A DNA stretch of 56,827 nucleotides from Erysipelotrichaceae bacterium (GCA_017431225.1 JAFRLM010000023.1:1-56827), one strand, 5' to 3'. Shown: positions 1-8,657, counted from the stretch's first letter. Notes: generated from the letters alone by a model not told the origin. Made by a program: numbers and translations.

Positions 1-39
1 ATCTGATGAATGATATTCAGTTTTCAAAGATCCACATCA

Positions 40-68
40 CCATAAGAGGAGGAAGCCTCCTCTTATGG
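40..68. repeat. Perfect 13-bp hairpin near left edge
   Basis: The arms CCATAAGAGGAGG (40-52) and CCTCCTCTTATGG (56-68) pair perfectly around a 3-base loop. Neither side has a long T-run, so this is an imperfect intrinsic terminator or a structured element. It may end a gene outside the window. The following stretch to about 200 has no recognisable gene. Confidence 0.6.
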
Positions 69-210
69 CTTCAATTTTAGGGTCAGTGAAAGCTGAATTT
101 TAGCGCCTGAAGCGACCGGTCACCGTCCTTTTTAAGACCGGCGCGGATCATGATCTGCACCTGCGGTATTTTAATTATTTTCTGCTATTATTTTTATCTG
201 CCGAATTTAG

Positions 211-252
211 TTGAAATTATTATGAGAATGATGTATACTCCGGTCAAGGAGG
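211..252 (+). promoter_or_regulatory. Promoter and RBS of the AbiE operon
   Basis: A -35 TTGAAA (211-216), a 17-bp spacer and a -10 TATACT (234-239) form a near-consensus sigma-A promoter. The RBS AAGGAGG (246-252) lies where transcription would begin, so the leader would be only about 15 nt. This also argues that the first gene starts at GTG 261 and not at an upstream in-frame ATG. Confidence 0.7.
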
Positions 253-260
253 TGATGACT

Positions 261-842
261 GTGATCGCACTTGATGCAAATCAGAAATACTACACGACCA
301 GTGAACTGAAAGACATGGGCTATTCCTACTACAAAATTGGCCAGCTGGAAGAAAACGGTAGGCTGCACCGCATCAACAGAACCACATATGAGAATCTCTC
401 CTATAAAGGTGATGAGAATGATTTCATCAACGCTGCTGCATATGTTCCGGAGGGTGTGATCTGCCTGATGAGTGCCGCCCGATATTATGAGCTTACCAAT
501 TTCCTTCCTGATGTTATCGATGTTGCGATCGACCGGAAGAAAAAAGTCAGTACTCTTCCTGACTGGCCAGAAATCAAGATATTCTATTTTGACCCTTCCC
601 GCATGGATACCGGTGTCACGAAAATCACGGAAGGCGGCGATTCATTCCGTATTTTTGACATTGAAAAGACTGTCGTTGATATCATTTACTACCGCAATAA
701 GATCGGCATTGAGGAAACATCAGAGGTGCTGCGCAACTACCTGAAGAGGAAGGATCGGCAGATCGACCGGCTCTACACCTATGCCAAAATGCTGCGGTGC
801 GAAGCTATTGTAAGAACTTATCTGGAGGTGCTTGTTTCATGA
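261..842 (+). CDS. abiEi: AbiEi-type antitoxin / transcriptional regulator
   Basis: This is a 193-residue protein resembling AbiEi antitoxins, the repressor half of type IV AbiE systems. An N-terminal winged-helix region (YYTTSELKDMGYSYYKIGQL, about residues 8-27) is followed by a C-terminal domain with the family-like stretch RIFDIEKTVVDII. The GTG start at 261 is chosen because AAGGAGG sits 8 nt upstream; ATG 255 is too close to that RBS. Its stop overlaps the start of the next gene (ATGA), as is usual for antitoxin-toxin operons. In known AbiE systems this protein represses its own promoter and blocks the nucleotidyltransferase toxin; that role is inferred here from family and order. Confidence 0.85.
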   Translation: MIALDANQKYYTTSELKDMGYSYYKIGQLEENGRLHRINRTTYENLSYKGDENDFINAAAYVPEGVICLMSAARYYELTNFLPDVIDVAIDRKKKVSTLPDWPEIKIFYFDPSRMDTGVTKITEGGDSFRIFDIEKTVVDIIYYRNKIGIEETSEVLRNYLKRKDRQIDRLYTYAKMLRCEAIVRTYLEVLVS

Positions 843-1726
843 ATGCAGATTCCGTAAAGGCAAGACTGAAGAATTTCGCTGTCAGCTCCGGCTGCACGTT
901 CCAGGAAGCTCTCGTCTATTATGGACTTGAGCGGACGATTTACCGGATCTCAGTATCTCCGTATGCCAGCCATTTTGTTCTGAAAGGCGGCATCTTTCTG
1001 TATGCCATCTTCGACAGGAAGTACGAGCGTGTCACAACAGACGTTGACCTGCTGGCCAGACGTATCTCAAACAGCGCTGAGGAAATGAAAACCGTCTTCC
1101 GCGATATCTTTACTCTGGACACTGACGATGCTCTTGTTTTCGACCTTGATTCCATTACAGCTGAAGATATCACAGAATTCAAAGAGTACCATGGACTGCA
1201 TATCTCAGCGGTCGCATATCTTGACCGGACCAGAATTCCAATCGGGATTGATATCGGATTTGGCGATGTGATTTATCCCGATGCCGTAGAGATGGAATTC
1301 CCCGTGATCCTGGATATGGAAGCACCCAAAGTGAATGCATACTCTTTGGAATCTTCCATTGCTGAGAAACTGGAAGCTATTGTCAAAAACGGTTTCCTGA
1401 ACAGCCGTTATAAGGACTTCTACGATATTTATGTCCTCTCAGAGAAGTATCCCTTCGACTATGAAGAACTGAACAACGCTGTCATGGAAACATTCACAAA
1501 CCGGAAAACTCCCATTACAATGGACACTGCAGCTTTCAGCGATGAGTTTCGTGGTGATTCGATGCATCAGACCAGATGGAACTCATTCCTGAAAAAGAAA
1601 AAAGCTCTGATCCCAGTCTCAATGAACGATGCTATGGTCCGGATCAAGACATTTGTAACGCCCCTTCTGACTCAAACCAAGACCACAGTAACTGAATGGG
1701 ATCCGAATGAGGGGTGCTGGAAATAA
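839..1726 (+). CDS. abiEii: AbiEii-type nucleotidyltransferase toxin
   Basis: This 295-residue protein is the toxin partner. The nucleotidyltransferase signature is visible as LKGGIFLY (about 50-57) followed by TTDVDLLAR (about 68-76), with the metal-binding DxD. A later segment, SIAEKLEAIVKNG then SRYKDFYDIYVL, is the conserved lysine-rich stretch of AbiEii/DUF1814 proteins. The start at 839 has the RBS TGGAGG and overlaps the antitoxin stop by 4 nt. Known AbiEii members transfer nucleotides to RNA targets and cause growth arrest or phage abortive infection. The catalytic residues look intact. No terminator is obvious after the stop, and the next gene converges. Confidence 0.88.
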   Translation: MNADSVKARLKNFAVSSGCTFQEALVYYGLERTIYRISVSPYASHFVLKGGIFLYAIFDRKYERVTTDVDLLARRISNSAEEMKTVFRDIFTLDTDDALVFDLDSITAEDITEFKEYHGLHISAVAYLDRTRIPIGIDIGFGDVIYPDAVEMEFPVILDMEAPKVNAYSLESSIAEKLEAIVKNGFLNSRYKDFYDIYVLSEKYPFDYEELNNAVMETFTNRKTPITMDTAAFSDEFRGDSMHQTRWNSFLKKKKALIPVSMNDAMVRIKTFVTPLLTQTKTTVTEWDPNEGCWK

Positions 1727-1815
1727 ACCTTTGGCAAATAAAACAAACTGGAGCAGAGAGCCAAAACAAATAAACGTCTTACTGCCTGTACTTGCTATTC
1801 AGTTGTTTTCAGTGC

Positions 1816-2739
1816 TTACAGCTTCATCAGGATATCCCGGATGTCTCCGTTGATACAGATGGATCTGTTTATGATTCCATCCGGCGCGTAGGCCTCGCCG
1901 TAATTCAGGCAGGCATATGTCGCATCCGGCCGCTGGTTTACGAGCTTCCAAAACTGGAACTTAATAATACTTGGCGTGTTCATGCCGACTCCCGCTTCCA
2001 GGAACAGGACCTTCAGATTCTCATGTCTGCGAAGGAATTCCGAATACCTCTCTGCCGCCTGGTGCCAGCCTTCATCCTCCACGAACTTGTCGTCCGAGCG
2101 AAGATTGGTGGTCATCGGTTCTCCGTCATCCGGGCAGTACGGGATCAGCTCTGAGGGGATCCGCATGGAGATCTCTCTGCCTTCCGGAATGATCAGCTCA
2201 TTGTTCTCACCGATCTCGAATCCCTGAGCCAGGAGCATCTTCCGCATGATTTCTTCGTTCTCATAGGTCTTGTGTGCGGATGCGCCATGCGGATTGGAGC
2301 TTTGCAGCAGTCCGTAGTCGCCCTGCGTATAGAAGAGCCGCTTCTTGTCGAAGCCGGACCGCTGGAAGCAGTGATCCACGTTGGTGGTGATTACGAAATA
2401 GTCCTTGTCCTTCACCAGATCATACAACCGGTCGTAGGTGTCATTCGGGATCGGCATATAGCGGTTGATCCAGATGTATCTGCTCCAGTATGCCCACATT
2501 TCTTCCGGCGGGCACTGCAGCACATAAAAGCCGCCGGAATACATATCCTGAAAACCGTACTTCTTCGCAAAATCAGAGAAGTACTTTTCAAAACGTTCCC
2601 CGGAATAGATATAGCCCGCGGCTGTGGAAAGACCGGCGCCGGCGCCCAGAACGACGGCATCCGCCTTCTGCAGCTCCTCTTTCAGCCGCCGCAGCTGTTC
2701 TTTCTGTTCGTTTGATTTATCGTTCCAGTTCCTGTTCAT
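1816..2739 (-). CDS. Class M sirtuin (SirTM) protein ADP-ribosyltransferase
   Basis: This is a 307-residue NAD-dependent sirtuin-fold protein. GAGAGLSTAAG (about 31-41) is the NAD-binding loop, and ITTNVDHCFQ followed by TQGDYGLLQ is typical of the SirTM class rather than classical deacylases, where a His lies in the active site. SirTMs of staphylococci and streptococci mono-ADP-ribosylate a lipoylated GcvH-like protein. The Zn-ribbon region between GDYGLL and PMTTNLR keeps one Cys (CPDDG), so a four-Cys zinc site appears lost. ATG 2739 is chosen for its CAGGAG RBS; it overlaps the macrodomain gene by 23 bp, indicating translational coupling. GcvH-L and LplA2 are absent nearby. Confidence 0.88.
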   Translation of the reverse strand: MNRNWNDKSNEQKEQLRRLKEELQKADAVVLGAGAGLSTAAGYIYSGERFEKYFSDFAKKYGFQDMYSGGFYVLQCPPEEMWAYWSRYIWINRYMPIPNDTYDRLYDLVKDKDYFVITTNVDHCFQRSGFDKKRLFYTQGDYGLLQSSNPHGASAHKTYENEEIMRKMLLAQGFEIGENNELIIPEGREISMRIPSELIPYCPDDGEPMTTNLRSDDKFVEDEGWHQAAERYSEFLRRHENLKVLFLEAGVGMNTPSIIKFQFWKLVNQRPDATYACLNYGEAYAPDGIINRSICINGDIRDILMKL

Positions 2740-3526
2740 AATATCTCCTGTCTGTGTCCTTAAAGACATTGAAGATCACCCGTTCCATTTTACCGGGGTT
2801 CTTTTTCAGCCATTCCCGCACGGTCCTGACCGCGATCTTTGCCGCCTTCTCGTTCGGGAAATGAAAGACGCCGGTCGAGATGCAGCAGAAAGCGACGCTT
2901 TTCAGCCCGGTGTCCTTGCACATCTCAAGCACATTGAAATAGCAGTCGGCAAGCTCCTTCTCGAGTTTTTCATTCAGCCGGTATTCAACGACCGGTCCGA
3001 CCACATGGATGACTTTCCTGGCCGGCAGATTATAGCCTTCTGTCAGCAGCGGCACGGCTGTCGGCTGTTCATAGTCCTCCCCGTAGCGTTTTCTGAGCTC
3101 TGCCATCTTCCGCGCGCATTCCTCACGTAACTGCACGCCGGCATAGGTGTGGATACAGTTGTCGATGCAGGTATGCATGGGAATGAAACAGCCCAGCATC
3201 TGCGAATTCGCCGCGTTGACGATCGCGTCGACCTCTAAACGGGTGATATCACCCTGCCAGAGGGAGATGCCTTCTTCATTACACGGGATCTCCTTTAATG
3301 TCACGATCCCCTTTTCCTGATTTCTTCTCTGCAGATAGCTGTCCTGCACGGAGAGCACTTCCGGCGGAAGCTTTCCCGGCATGCGGATATTCATCAGCGA
3401 ACGCAATAAGACCTGTTTCTCTTCAGTGCTGTCCGGTGTCCGCAGATCCCGGTAACGGACCGAATCCTTCTTAAAGGCTTCGACAAGAAATTCGAGACGT
3501 TCGTTCTGTGTTTTGTTTTCTTCCAT
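2717..3526 (-). CDS. Zinc-dependent macrodomain ADP-ribosylhydrolase
   Basis: This 269-residue protein has an N-terminal helical extension and a macrodomain from about residue 85. It shows GDITRLEVDAIVNAAN (about 92-107) and the Zn-macro motif with Cys113, His118 and Cys120 (GCF-PMHTCIDN), which binds catalytic zinc in the SirTM-linked subfamily. A second ligand-loop sequence, CISTGVFHFP, lies near the C-terminus. Known relatives remove ADP-ribose placed by SirTM. This gene is promoter-proximal and the sirtuin follows with overlap, so the pair writes and erases the same mark. The RBS is AGGAGG, 10 nt before ATG. Confidence 0.9.
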   Translation of the reverse strand: MEENKTQNERLEFLVEAFKKDSVRYRDLRTPDSTEEKQVLLRSLMNIRMPGKLPPEVLSVQDSYLQRRNQEKGIVTLKEIPCNEEGISLWQGDITRLEVDAIVNAANSQMLGCFIPMHTCIDNCIHTYAGVQLREECARKMAELRKRYGEDYEQPTAVPLLTEGYNLPARKVIHVVGPVVEYRLNEKLEKELADCYFNVLEMCKDTGLKSVAFCCISTGVFHFPNEKAAKIAVRTVREWLKKNPGKMERVIFNVFKDTDRRYYEQELER

Positions 3527-3669
3527 CTGCCACTGCCTCCTTTCTGCTCATTATATCCTTTACAGACCGGTCTGTCTGTTTCCGAGCCCTCAGCTTTCGC
3601 CAAAGAAAACATCCGCTTTTTTCTTCCGTTCTCCGCATTTGTGGGATAATGGAGATGAGGAAAAAGAAA

Positions 3670-4152
3670 ATGGCAGAAAAATGTATATTCCGATACAGTC
3701 TGAAGAATGCCTGGGGGCTGCCTTTATCCTGGATCGAAGTCCTCGACCGCGACAACAATAACGTACGTGTCTACCGCTTCAACAACGGCGCCTGGAATGG
3801 CGATACAGATATCATCAAGCCGGAGACGATGACGGTCTCCCCTGCGGTGATCATCCAGGTAAAAGAGATCCTCCTTCAGCATCCGGAGATCCTGCGGATC
3901 AGCGGGACCGAGGAGCCGCCGGAGCTGGAAGGCGTGAAAGCCCATCTCCTCTTCGCGGACGGCGAAAACAGCACGGAGATCACTTCCGAGAATCTCTGGT
4001 ACTTTGAGGACAAGGAGGCAAAAGACGCGCAGGGCAATGAGCCTGTACGCGCATGGACCGTCCTGCGGCTTTTCCGTCAGATCAGAGAGGTCTTATTGAA
4101 AGCAGGGATCGATCCCTACTACCTGACCCTGTACTATCACGAAGAAGACTAG
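3670..4152 (+). CDS. Hypothetical protein, 160 aa
   Basis: I do not recognise this family. The protein is soluble, acidic and without a signal peptide or membrane segment. It begins KCIFRYSLKNAWGLPLSW and contains an alternating strand pattern followed by a C-terminal helix (VLRLFRQIREVLLKAG). The start at ATG 3670 is supported by a GAGG RBS 9 nt upstream; in-frame ATGs at 3649 and 3655 are alternatives. It is transcribed divergently from the macrodomain-sirtuin operon and ends in its own terminator, so it appears monocistronic. Confidence 0.65.
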   Translation: MAEKCIFRYSLKNAWGLPLSWIEVLDRDNNNVRVYRFNNGAWNGDTDIIKPETMTVSPAVIIQVKEILLQHPEILRISGTEEPPELEGVKAHLLFADGENSTEITSENLWYFEDKEAKDAQGNEPVRAWTVLRLFRQIREVLLKAGIDPYYLTLYYHEED

Positions 4153-4193
4153 AAAAACAGAACCGGTCCAAAGAAATCTGGCATCAGTAAATC

Positions 4194-4227
4194 GCGCCTT
4201 TTACATCATATGAGGCGCTTTTCTTTA
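4194..4227 (+). terminator. Intrinsic terminator
   Basis: GCGCCT (4194-4199) pairs with AGGCGC (4213-4218), followed by a T-rich tail. It ends the hypothetical gene at 3670-4152. Confidence 0.7.
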
Positions 4228-4300
4228 CTTGTCAAAAAGATATTTCTTGATTTGGTGCGTTTATATGAATTTATTATTTTTGATTTCGTGGTGTGTATAA

Positions 4301-4486
4301 TCGAAGACATATAATATTTCGCCGTTGGAGGTTAAGGCCGGAAAAAACTACACACTTTCTTCCATAAATAAATTCAGAAGGAAATACACGGAACACCTTC
4401 ACACAGCATTTGTTCTTCATACAGCTGATTTGAACGAAAAGGATGGTATCGTCTATCTTCCGGTTTATATGACACCGCTGATCTAA
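4301..4486 (+). pseudogene. C-terminal remnant of a DUF4143-type AAA ATPase
   Basis: The frame is open from 4301 to TAA at 4484-4486 and reads PLEVKAGKNY..., then KFRRKY..., FVLHTADL and a final DGIVYLPVYMTPLI. This is the characteristic C-terminus of DUF4143 domains of AAA_14 ATPases (usual full length about 400-440 residues). Only about 55 codons survive, without start codon or RBS. The stretch 4153-4567 otherwise holds only the upstream terminator and AT-rich sequence. The recognisable family tail is strong evidence of decay; the cause of the truncation is not visible. Confidence 0.75.
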
Positions 4487-4567
4487 CAAATATAACCTTA
4501 CCTGTAATCAGTATTGATTGGGTCCATCTTGTGCTCCGCTTATCTATGTCGCGAATCCGCTGCTGCT

Positions 4568-5563
4568 TTAAAACACATTCCCCGTCGGTTTGACCCGGCT
4601 GACGATCTCGTGGGGCGCGTAGAGCTCCTCCAGATAGAGGATGTCCTCGCGGCTGAGATCAAGGTCGACCGCTTTGCAGGCGCTGTCAAAATGGCTGATC
4701 TTCGTTGCCCCGACGATCGGCGCGGCCACGCCTTTCGCGTAGAGCCAGGCCAGGGCGATCTCAGACATCGTGACTTGGTAGGCATCGGCCAGTTCGGCGA
4801 CCCGTTCAATGATCTGCATGTCGTTTTCCTTTGCCCGGTCGTACTTGGCTGCAGCGACCTTGTCTGTCTTTGAACGCGCGCTTTCGCTCTCCCAGGTCTT
4901 CCGTGCCAGATGACCGGCTGCCAAGGGGGAATACGGGATCAGCGACATGCCGTACTGCTCACAGACCGGGATGACTTCGTGTTCATCCTCCCGGTATAAG
5001 AGGTTGTAATGGTTCTGCATGGTGGAGAATTTTGTCCAGCCGTTTCTCTCGGCGGCGATCTGCATATTATGGAGCTGGTAGCCGTACATCGAGGAACAGC
5101 CGATGGCGCGCACCTTTCCTGCCTTGATGAGTTCATCGAGCGTCTCCATCGTCTCCTCAACTGGTGTGTCATAGTCAAAACGGTGGATCTGGTAAAGATC
5201 GATATAGTCTGTCCCGAGACGCTGTAAGGAACCCTCGACTTCCGCGAGGATCGCCTTCCGGCTCAGATGTTCCGCTGTCGTCAGGTTGAAATAGACTTTC
5301 GTCGCGAGGACGATCTTGTCGCGCGGGATGCCGAGCTCCTTTATGGCTGAACCGATATATTCCTCACTGGTGCCGTCTGCGTACTGGTTGGCGGTATCAA
5401 TGAAATTGACGCCGAGCTCATAGGCGTGAGCGATCATCTCCTTACAGCTTGTTTTATCCAAAAGCCACTGGTGACCGGTCTCCTGCACCCTGCCGAACGA
5501 CATGCCGCCGACACAGATGCGTGAGACTTCGATCCCGGTATTGCCGAGTTCTGTATATTTCAT
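4568..5563 (-). CDS. Aldo/keto reductase
   Basis: This 331-residue NADPH-dependent aldo/keto reductase starts with YTELGNTGIEVSRICVGGMSFG. It carries the catalytic tetrad region: the Asp of NFIDTANQY (about 53-61), the Lys of IVLATKVYF and the His of YQIHRFD. The C-terminal PLAAGHLARK and the phosphate-binding IVGATKISH fit the YhdN/AKR11-like group. ATG 5563 has an RBS GGAAG. It is divergent from the PLP-enzyme gene, with about 170 bp of shared promoter region. The substrate cannot be read from the sequence. Confidence 0.92.
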   Translation of the reverse strand: MKYTELGNTGIEVSRICVGGMSFGRVQETGHQWLLDKTSCKEMIAHAYELGVNFIDTANQYADGTSEEYIGSAIKELGIPRDKIVLATKVYFNLTTAEHLSRKAILAEVEGSLQRLGTDYIDLYQIHRFDYDTPVEETMETLDELIKAGKVRAIGCSSMYGYQLHNMQIAAERNGWTKFSTMQNHYNLLYREDEHEVIPVCEQYGMSLIPYSPLAAGHLARKTWESESARSKTDKVAAAKYDRAKENDMQIIERVAELADAYQVTMSEIALAWLYAKGVAAPIVGATKISHFDSACKAVDLDLSREDILYLEELYAPHEIVSRVKPTGNVF

Positions 5564-5735
5564 ATCCTGCTTCCTTCAGATCCTTTCGTTACAATTCGAT
5601 TTTACATCTGTTTCCGCAATGAATTAAATAATAACCAAAGTTATATGACTTTACATGCCTTCTGCCGATTGTCATTTGTGCAGGGATACCGTACAATCAC
5701 AATCAGTAGAAGATTTTAACAGGAGATCAATTCAG

Positions 5736-6986
5736 ATGATACTAGACCAGATAGATAAACGTCTGCTCGCTCTTGCCGAGCAGTCCGACAGCGATCTGAA
5801 AGAGGTTTATGAGCGGATCGATCAGATCTGCCTCTTCAATTCCGACCGCATCCTTTCCGCCTTCATTGAAAACAAGGTATCCTACACCGACTTCAGCGAC
5901 ATCAACGGCTACGGCGATTACGATGCCGGACGCGACAAGCTTGAGAAGATCTTCGCGACCGTACTCGGAACCGAAGACGCGCTGGTCCGCCCCCAGATCA
6001 TGAGCGGCACCAACGCCTTATACCTCACCTTCTCCGCCCTTTTAAAACCGGGTGACACGATGATCTCGCTGACCGGCACGCCCTACGATTCCCTGCAGGA
6101 GATGATAGGCCTGGTCGGTGACTCTTCACAGTCCTTAAAGGCGAACGGGGTGAAGTACGAACAGATCGATCTGCTGAACTATGAATTCGATGAAGAAAAG
6201 ATCGTTGAAAGACTGAAAAACGGCGGCGTGAAGCTCGTCGAGATCCAGCGCTCCCGCGGTTATTCCGCAAGACCTTCGCTCAACCTCTACAGGATCGAGC
6301 ACCTGATCAAAAAGATCCGTGAAGTAAATAAGGAAGTCATCATCATGGTCGACAACTGCTACGGCGAACTCGTTGAGGAAAGAGAACCGGGTCATGTCGG
6401 TGCCGATATCGTCGTCGGCTCCCTGATGAAGAACCTTGGCGGCGGCATCGCCTCCACCGGCGGCTATGTTGCCGGCAGGACCGATCTGATCGAGATGGTC
6501 GCGGAACGTCTGACCGCTCCCGGGATCGGCAAGCACCAGGGTGCCAACTTCAACCAGCTCAACAATTTCTTCAAAGGCATCTACTGCGCTCCGGGCGCGG
6601 TACGCAGCGCCCTTAAGACCGCGGCTTTCTCCGCCTATATGATGGAGAAGCTCGGCTATAAGAATGTTTCCCCGAAATACGATGAACCGCGCACGGATAT
6701 CATCCAGACGGTCGAGCTCGGCAGCAAGGAAGCCCTCGTCCGTTTCGCCCAGGGCATCCAGGAGTCCTCGCCGATCGATTCCTTCGTAAGAGTCATGGCC
6801 GCACCGATGCCGGGCTACCCCTTTGATGAAGTCATGGCCTGCGGCACCTTTACCCAGGGCAGCACGATCGAACTCAGCGCTGACGCCCCGGTCGTAGAAC
6901 CCTATACCCTTTACCAGCAGGGCGGTCTTTCCCCGGAATACGGCAAGCTTTCCGTGCTTCTGGCCCTGACCAAGGTCCTGAACTGA
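5736..6986 (+). CDS. Methionine gamma-lyase-like PLP-dependent protein (YnbB family)
   Basis: This 416-residue fold-type I PLP enzyme belongs to the 'aluminium resistance'/YnbB group. Visible motifs are RPQIMSGTNALYL (about 90-102), the aspartate of VDNCYGELVE that would contact the PLP ring nitrogen, and the presumed Schiff-base lysine in GSLMKNLGGGIASTGGY. ATG 5736 follows AGGAG; upstream codons open in frame lack an RBS. The family is annotated as a carbon-sulfur lyase, but its physiological substrate is poorly defined, so the reaction is an inference. A strong terminator follows. Confidence 0.9.
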   Translation: MILDQIDKRLLALAEQSDSDLKEVYERIDQICLFNSDRILSAFIENKVSYTDFSDINGYGDYDAGRDKLEKIFATVLGTEDALVRPQIMSGTNALYLTFSALLKPGDTMISLTGTPYDSLQEMIGLVGDSSQSLKANGVKYEQIDLLNYEFDEEKIVERLKNGGVKLVEIQRSRGYSARPSLNLYRIEHLIKKIREVNKEVIIMVDNCYGELVEEREPGHVGADIVVGSLMKNLGGGIASTGGYVAGRTDLIEMVAERLTAPGIGKHQGANFNQLNNFFKGIYCAPGAVRSALKTAAFSAYMMEKLGYKNVSPKYDEPRTDIIQTVELGSKEALVRFAQGIQESSPIDSFVRVMAAPMPGYPFDEVMACGTFTQGSTIELSADAPVVEPYTLYQQGGLSPEYGKLSVLLALTKVLN

Positions 6987-7004
6987 TCCCTCGCTACAAC
7001 ACAC

Positions 7005-7040
7005 AAATACCGCTGTATTTCTACAGCGGTATTTTTTATT
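7005..7040. terminator. Bidirectional terminator
   Basis: AAATACCGCTGTA (7005-7017) pairs with TACAGCGGTATTT (7022-7034) around a TTTC loop, with T-runs on both strands. It separates the convergent PLP-enzyme and carboxylesterase genes. Confidence 0.9.
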
Positions 7041-7055
7041 TCAACGATATTAAGA

Positions 7056-8552
7056 TTATTCGTCGAGCCAGATGACCTGGTGCGGCATGCGCGGATCGGT
7101 CTGCGGCAGAGCGGAACGCTCAACATGTCCCTCTCCGTTAAAGACCATCATCAGCCTGGAGCCGGAGGTAAAGCGCGGCCATACCGGCAGTCCTTCGGCA
7201 AATGGCCTGCCTTCTTTCAGGAAATGCAGGACAGACTCATGCATCAGCCGTGCCTGCAGATCGTGTTCCTTAGAGGAAGGCGCCTGCACCGCGCCGCTGC
7301 CGAACAGGAACTGCGATTCCGAACCATGACAGGCAAGATAGCCCGTCCCGCTTCCGTCCTGATTGTCCTTTTCCCAGTCATTGCGGCAGAGCCAGACCGG
7401 CTGACCGGCATCGGCTGCCGCGGCGGCAAACTGCACGGCGCCGGCTCTATAGATATATTCGCTCATCCAGTAGACGAAAGCCCGGTGGTATTCTTCCGAA
7501 TCCTTATCGAGACCGGCAAGCTTCTTTAAAAGATCCTTTCTTACGAGTTTCCCGTAGTCTCCGAAAAGACGCTCGGCAGTCGTCTCGTCAAGCTCGCGGA
7601 AACCGTAGACATGCCAGTAAAGATCGATCTCGTCGCGGTTCGTCAGCAGCAGAAGAGGCACGTTGTTGCCGCTCTTGTTGAGAACGATGTCGAGGGCATT
7701 GTTTCCTTCGAAGTTCTCCCCGTCAAAGACCGCGCCGACCGTGTGCAGGTTGAGCCCGGCAAAGATCCGCTTCTGTTTCTCAACGACCGTTTCCCAGGGC
7801 ATCGTCAGAAGCTCCTTCGCGTTGTCCTTATCGAGCTTTGCGCTTTCCATAAAACGCTTTCCGATCGCCTGGGCGGTCTCTTTGTCACGCAGGCACTGTA
7901 TGCCTCCGGACAGGAGAATGGCCTTGCGGAAGAGTCCTTTCGCCTTTTTGCAGCAGGTCAGAAAACCGGTGATCTTGGCGCCGGCGGACTGTCCGGCAAC
8001 GGTAACGTTGTCAGGATCCCCGCCGAAAGAAGCAATATTCGCTTTTGTCCATTCAAGGGCCTTGAGGATATCGAGAAGGCCGTTATTGGCCATATATGCA
8101 TATCTCTCACCGAGATATTCGCTTAAGTCCATGAAACCGAAGACACCGAGACGATAGTTGCAGTTGACGACTACGACCCCTTCCTTCGCGAAGGAGAGCT
8201 CATCGATCCCTAAAGTTGCGGAGCCTTTCTGGAAGGCGCCGCCATGGATCCAGAACAGCACCGGACGTTTACTGTCATCGGCTTTCGGGGTCGTGACATT
8301 GAGATAGAGACAGTCCTCGCTTAAAGGCGTCTCCCCTTCCCCGCGGAAATGCGTGAGCCCCGGGACATAGAGCTGGGGCGCGGCAGGACCGTACTTCCTG
8401 CATTCACGGACTCCGGCCCAGGGCTGCGCGTCCTGAGGCGGCAGAAAACGCAGCTCCCCGGTCGGTGCTGCCGCATACGGAATGCCGAGATACTGCTCGC
8501 ATCCTTCTTTTACGATCCCTTCGATCTTTCCCAGTGTCGTTTCAACTTTCAT
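7056..8552 (-). CDS. Type B carboxylesterase
   Basis: This 498-residue alpha/beta hydrolase is of the carboxylesterase/para-nitrobenzyl esterase family. It starts VETTLGKIEGI and shows YLGIPYAAAPTG, the oxyanion segment WIHGGAFQKGS, the nucleophile elbow TVAGQSAGA (Ser about 194), and a C-terminal CHGSE that carries the likely His. Length matches the family (about 490-520). No signal peptide is present, so it should be cytoplasmic. The RBS is AAGGAGA. It is monocistronic, convergent with the upstream PLP enzyme. Substrate is unknown. Confidence 0.92.
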   Translation of the reverse strand: MKVETTLGKIEGIVKEGCEQYLGIPYAAAPTGELRFLPPQDAQPWAGVRECRKYGPAAPQLYVPGLTHFRGEGETPLSEDCLYLNVTTPKADDSKRPVLFWIHGGAFQKGSATLGIDELSFAKEGVVVVNCNYRLGVFGFMDLSEYLGERYAYMANNGLLDILKALEWTKANIASFGGDPDNVTVAGQSAGAKITGFLTCCKKAKGLFRKAILLSGGIQCLRDKETAQAIGKRFMESAKLDKDNAKELLTMPWETVVEKQKRIFAGLNLHTVGAVFDGENFEGNNALDIVLNKSGNNVPLLLLTNRDEIDLYWHVYGFRELDETTAERLFGDYGKLVRKDLLKKLAGLDKDSEEYHRAFVYWMSEYIYRAGAVQFAAAAADAGQPVWLCRNDWEKDNQDGSGTGYLACHGSESQFLFGSGAVQAPSSKEHDLQARLMHESVLHFLKEGRPFAEGLPVWPRFTSGSRLMMVFNGEGHVERSALPQTDPRMPHQVIWLDE

Positions 8553-8632
8553 ACCTGCCGTCTCCTTCTTTTCTCATCTTTTACATTACCCATTTTAATA
8601 GAAAAAGGGGAAATACCAAAACAGACATAAGA

Positions 8633-8657
8633 ATGGCCCGCTCTTTCGGCGGGCCAT
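8633..8657 (-). terminator. Terminator of the 8683-10257 lipoprotein gene
   Basis: On the minus strand ATGGCCCGC pairs with GCGGGCCAT, followed by TTCTTATG. It sits just after the lipoprotein stop. Confidence 0.75.

Noticed and set aside
16..35. Sequence resembling the CTTTGAAAACTGA box of rRNA spacers (reverse complement)
   Set aside because: No rRNA sequence is present within the window, and the match is too short to support a call.
69..150. Possible insertion-sequence end near the left edge
   Set aside because: The sequence felt familiar but no transposase, terminal repeat pair or target duplication is visible.
6135..7004. A 289-codon minus-strand frame opposite the PLP enzyme
   Set aside because: The opposite strand has a fully motif-supported gene; this frame has no motif and starts beyond the terminator.
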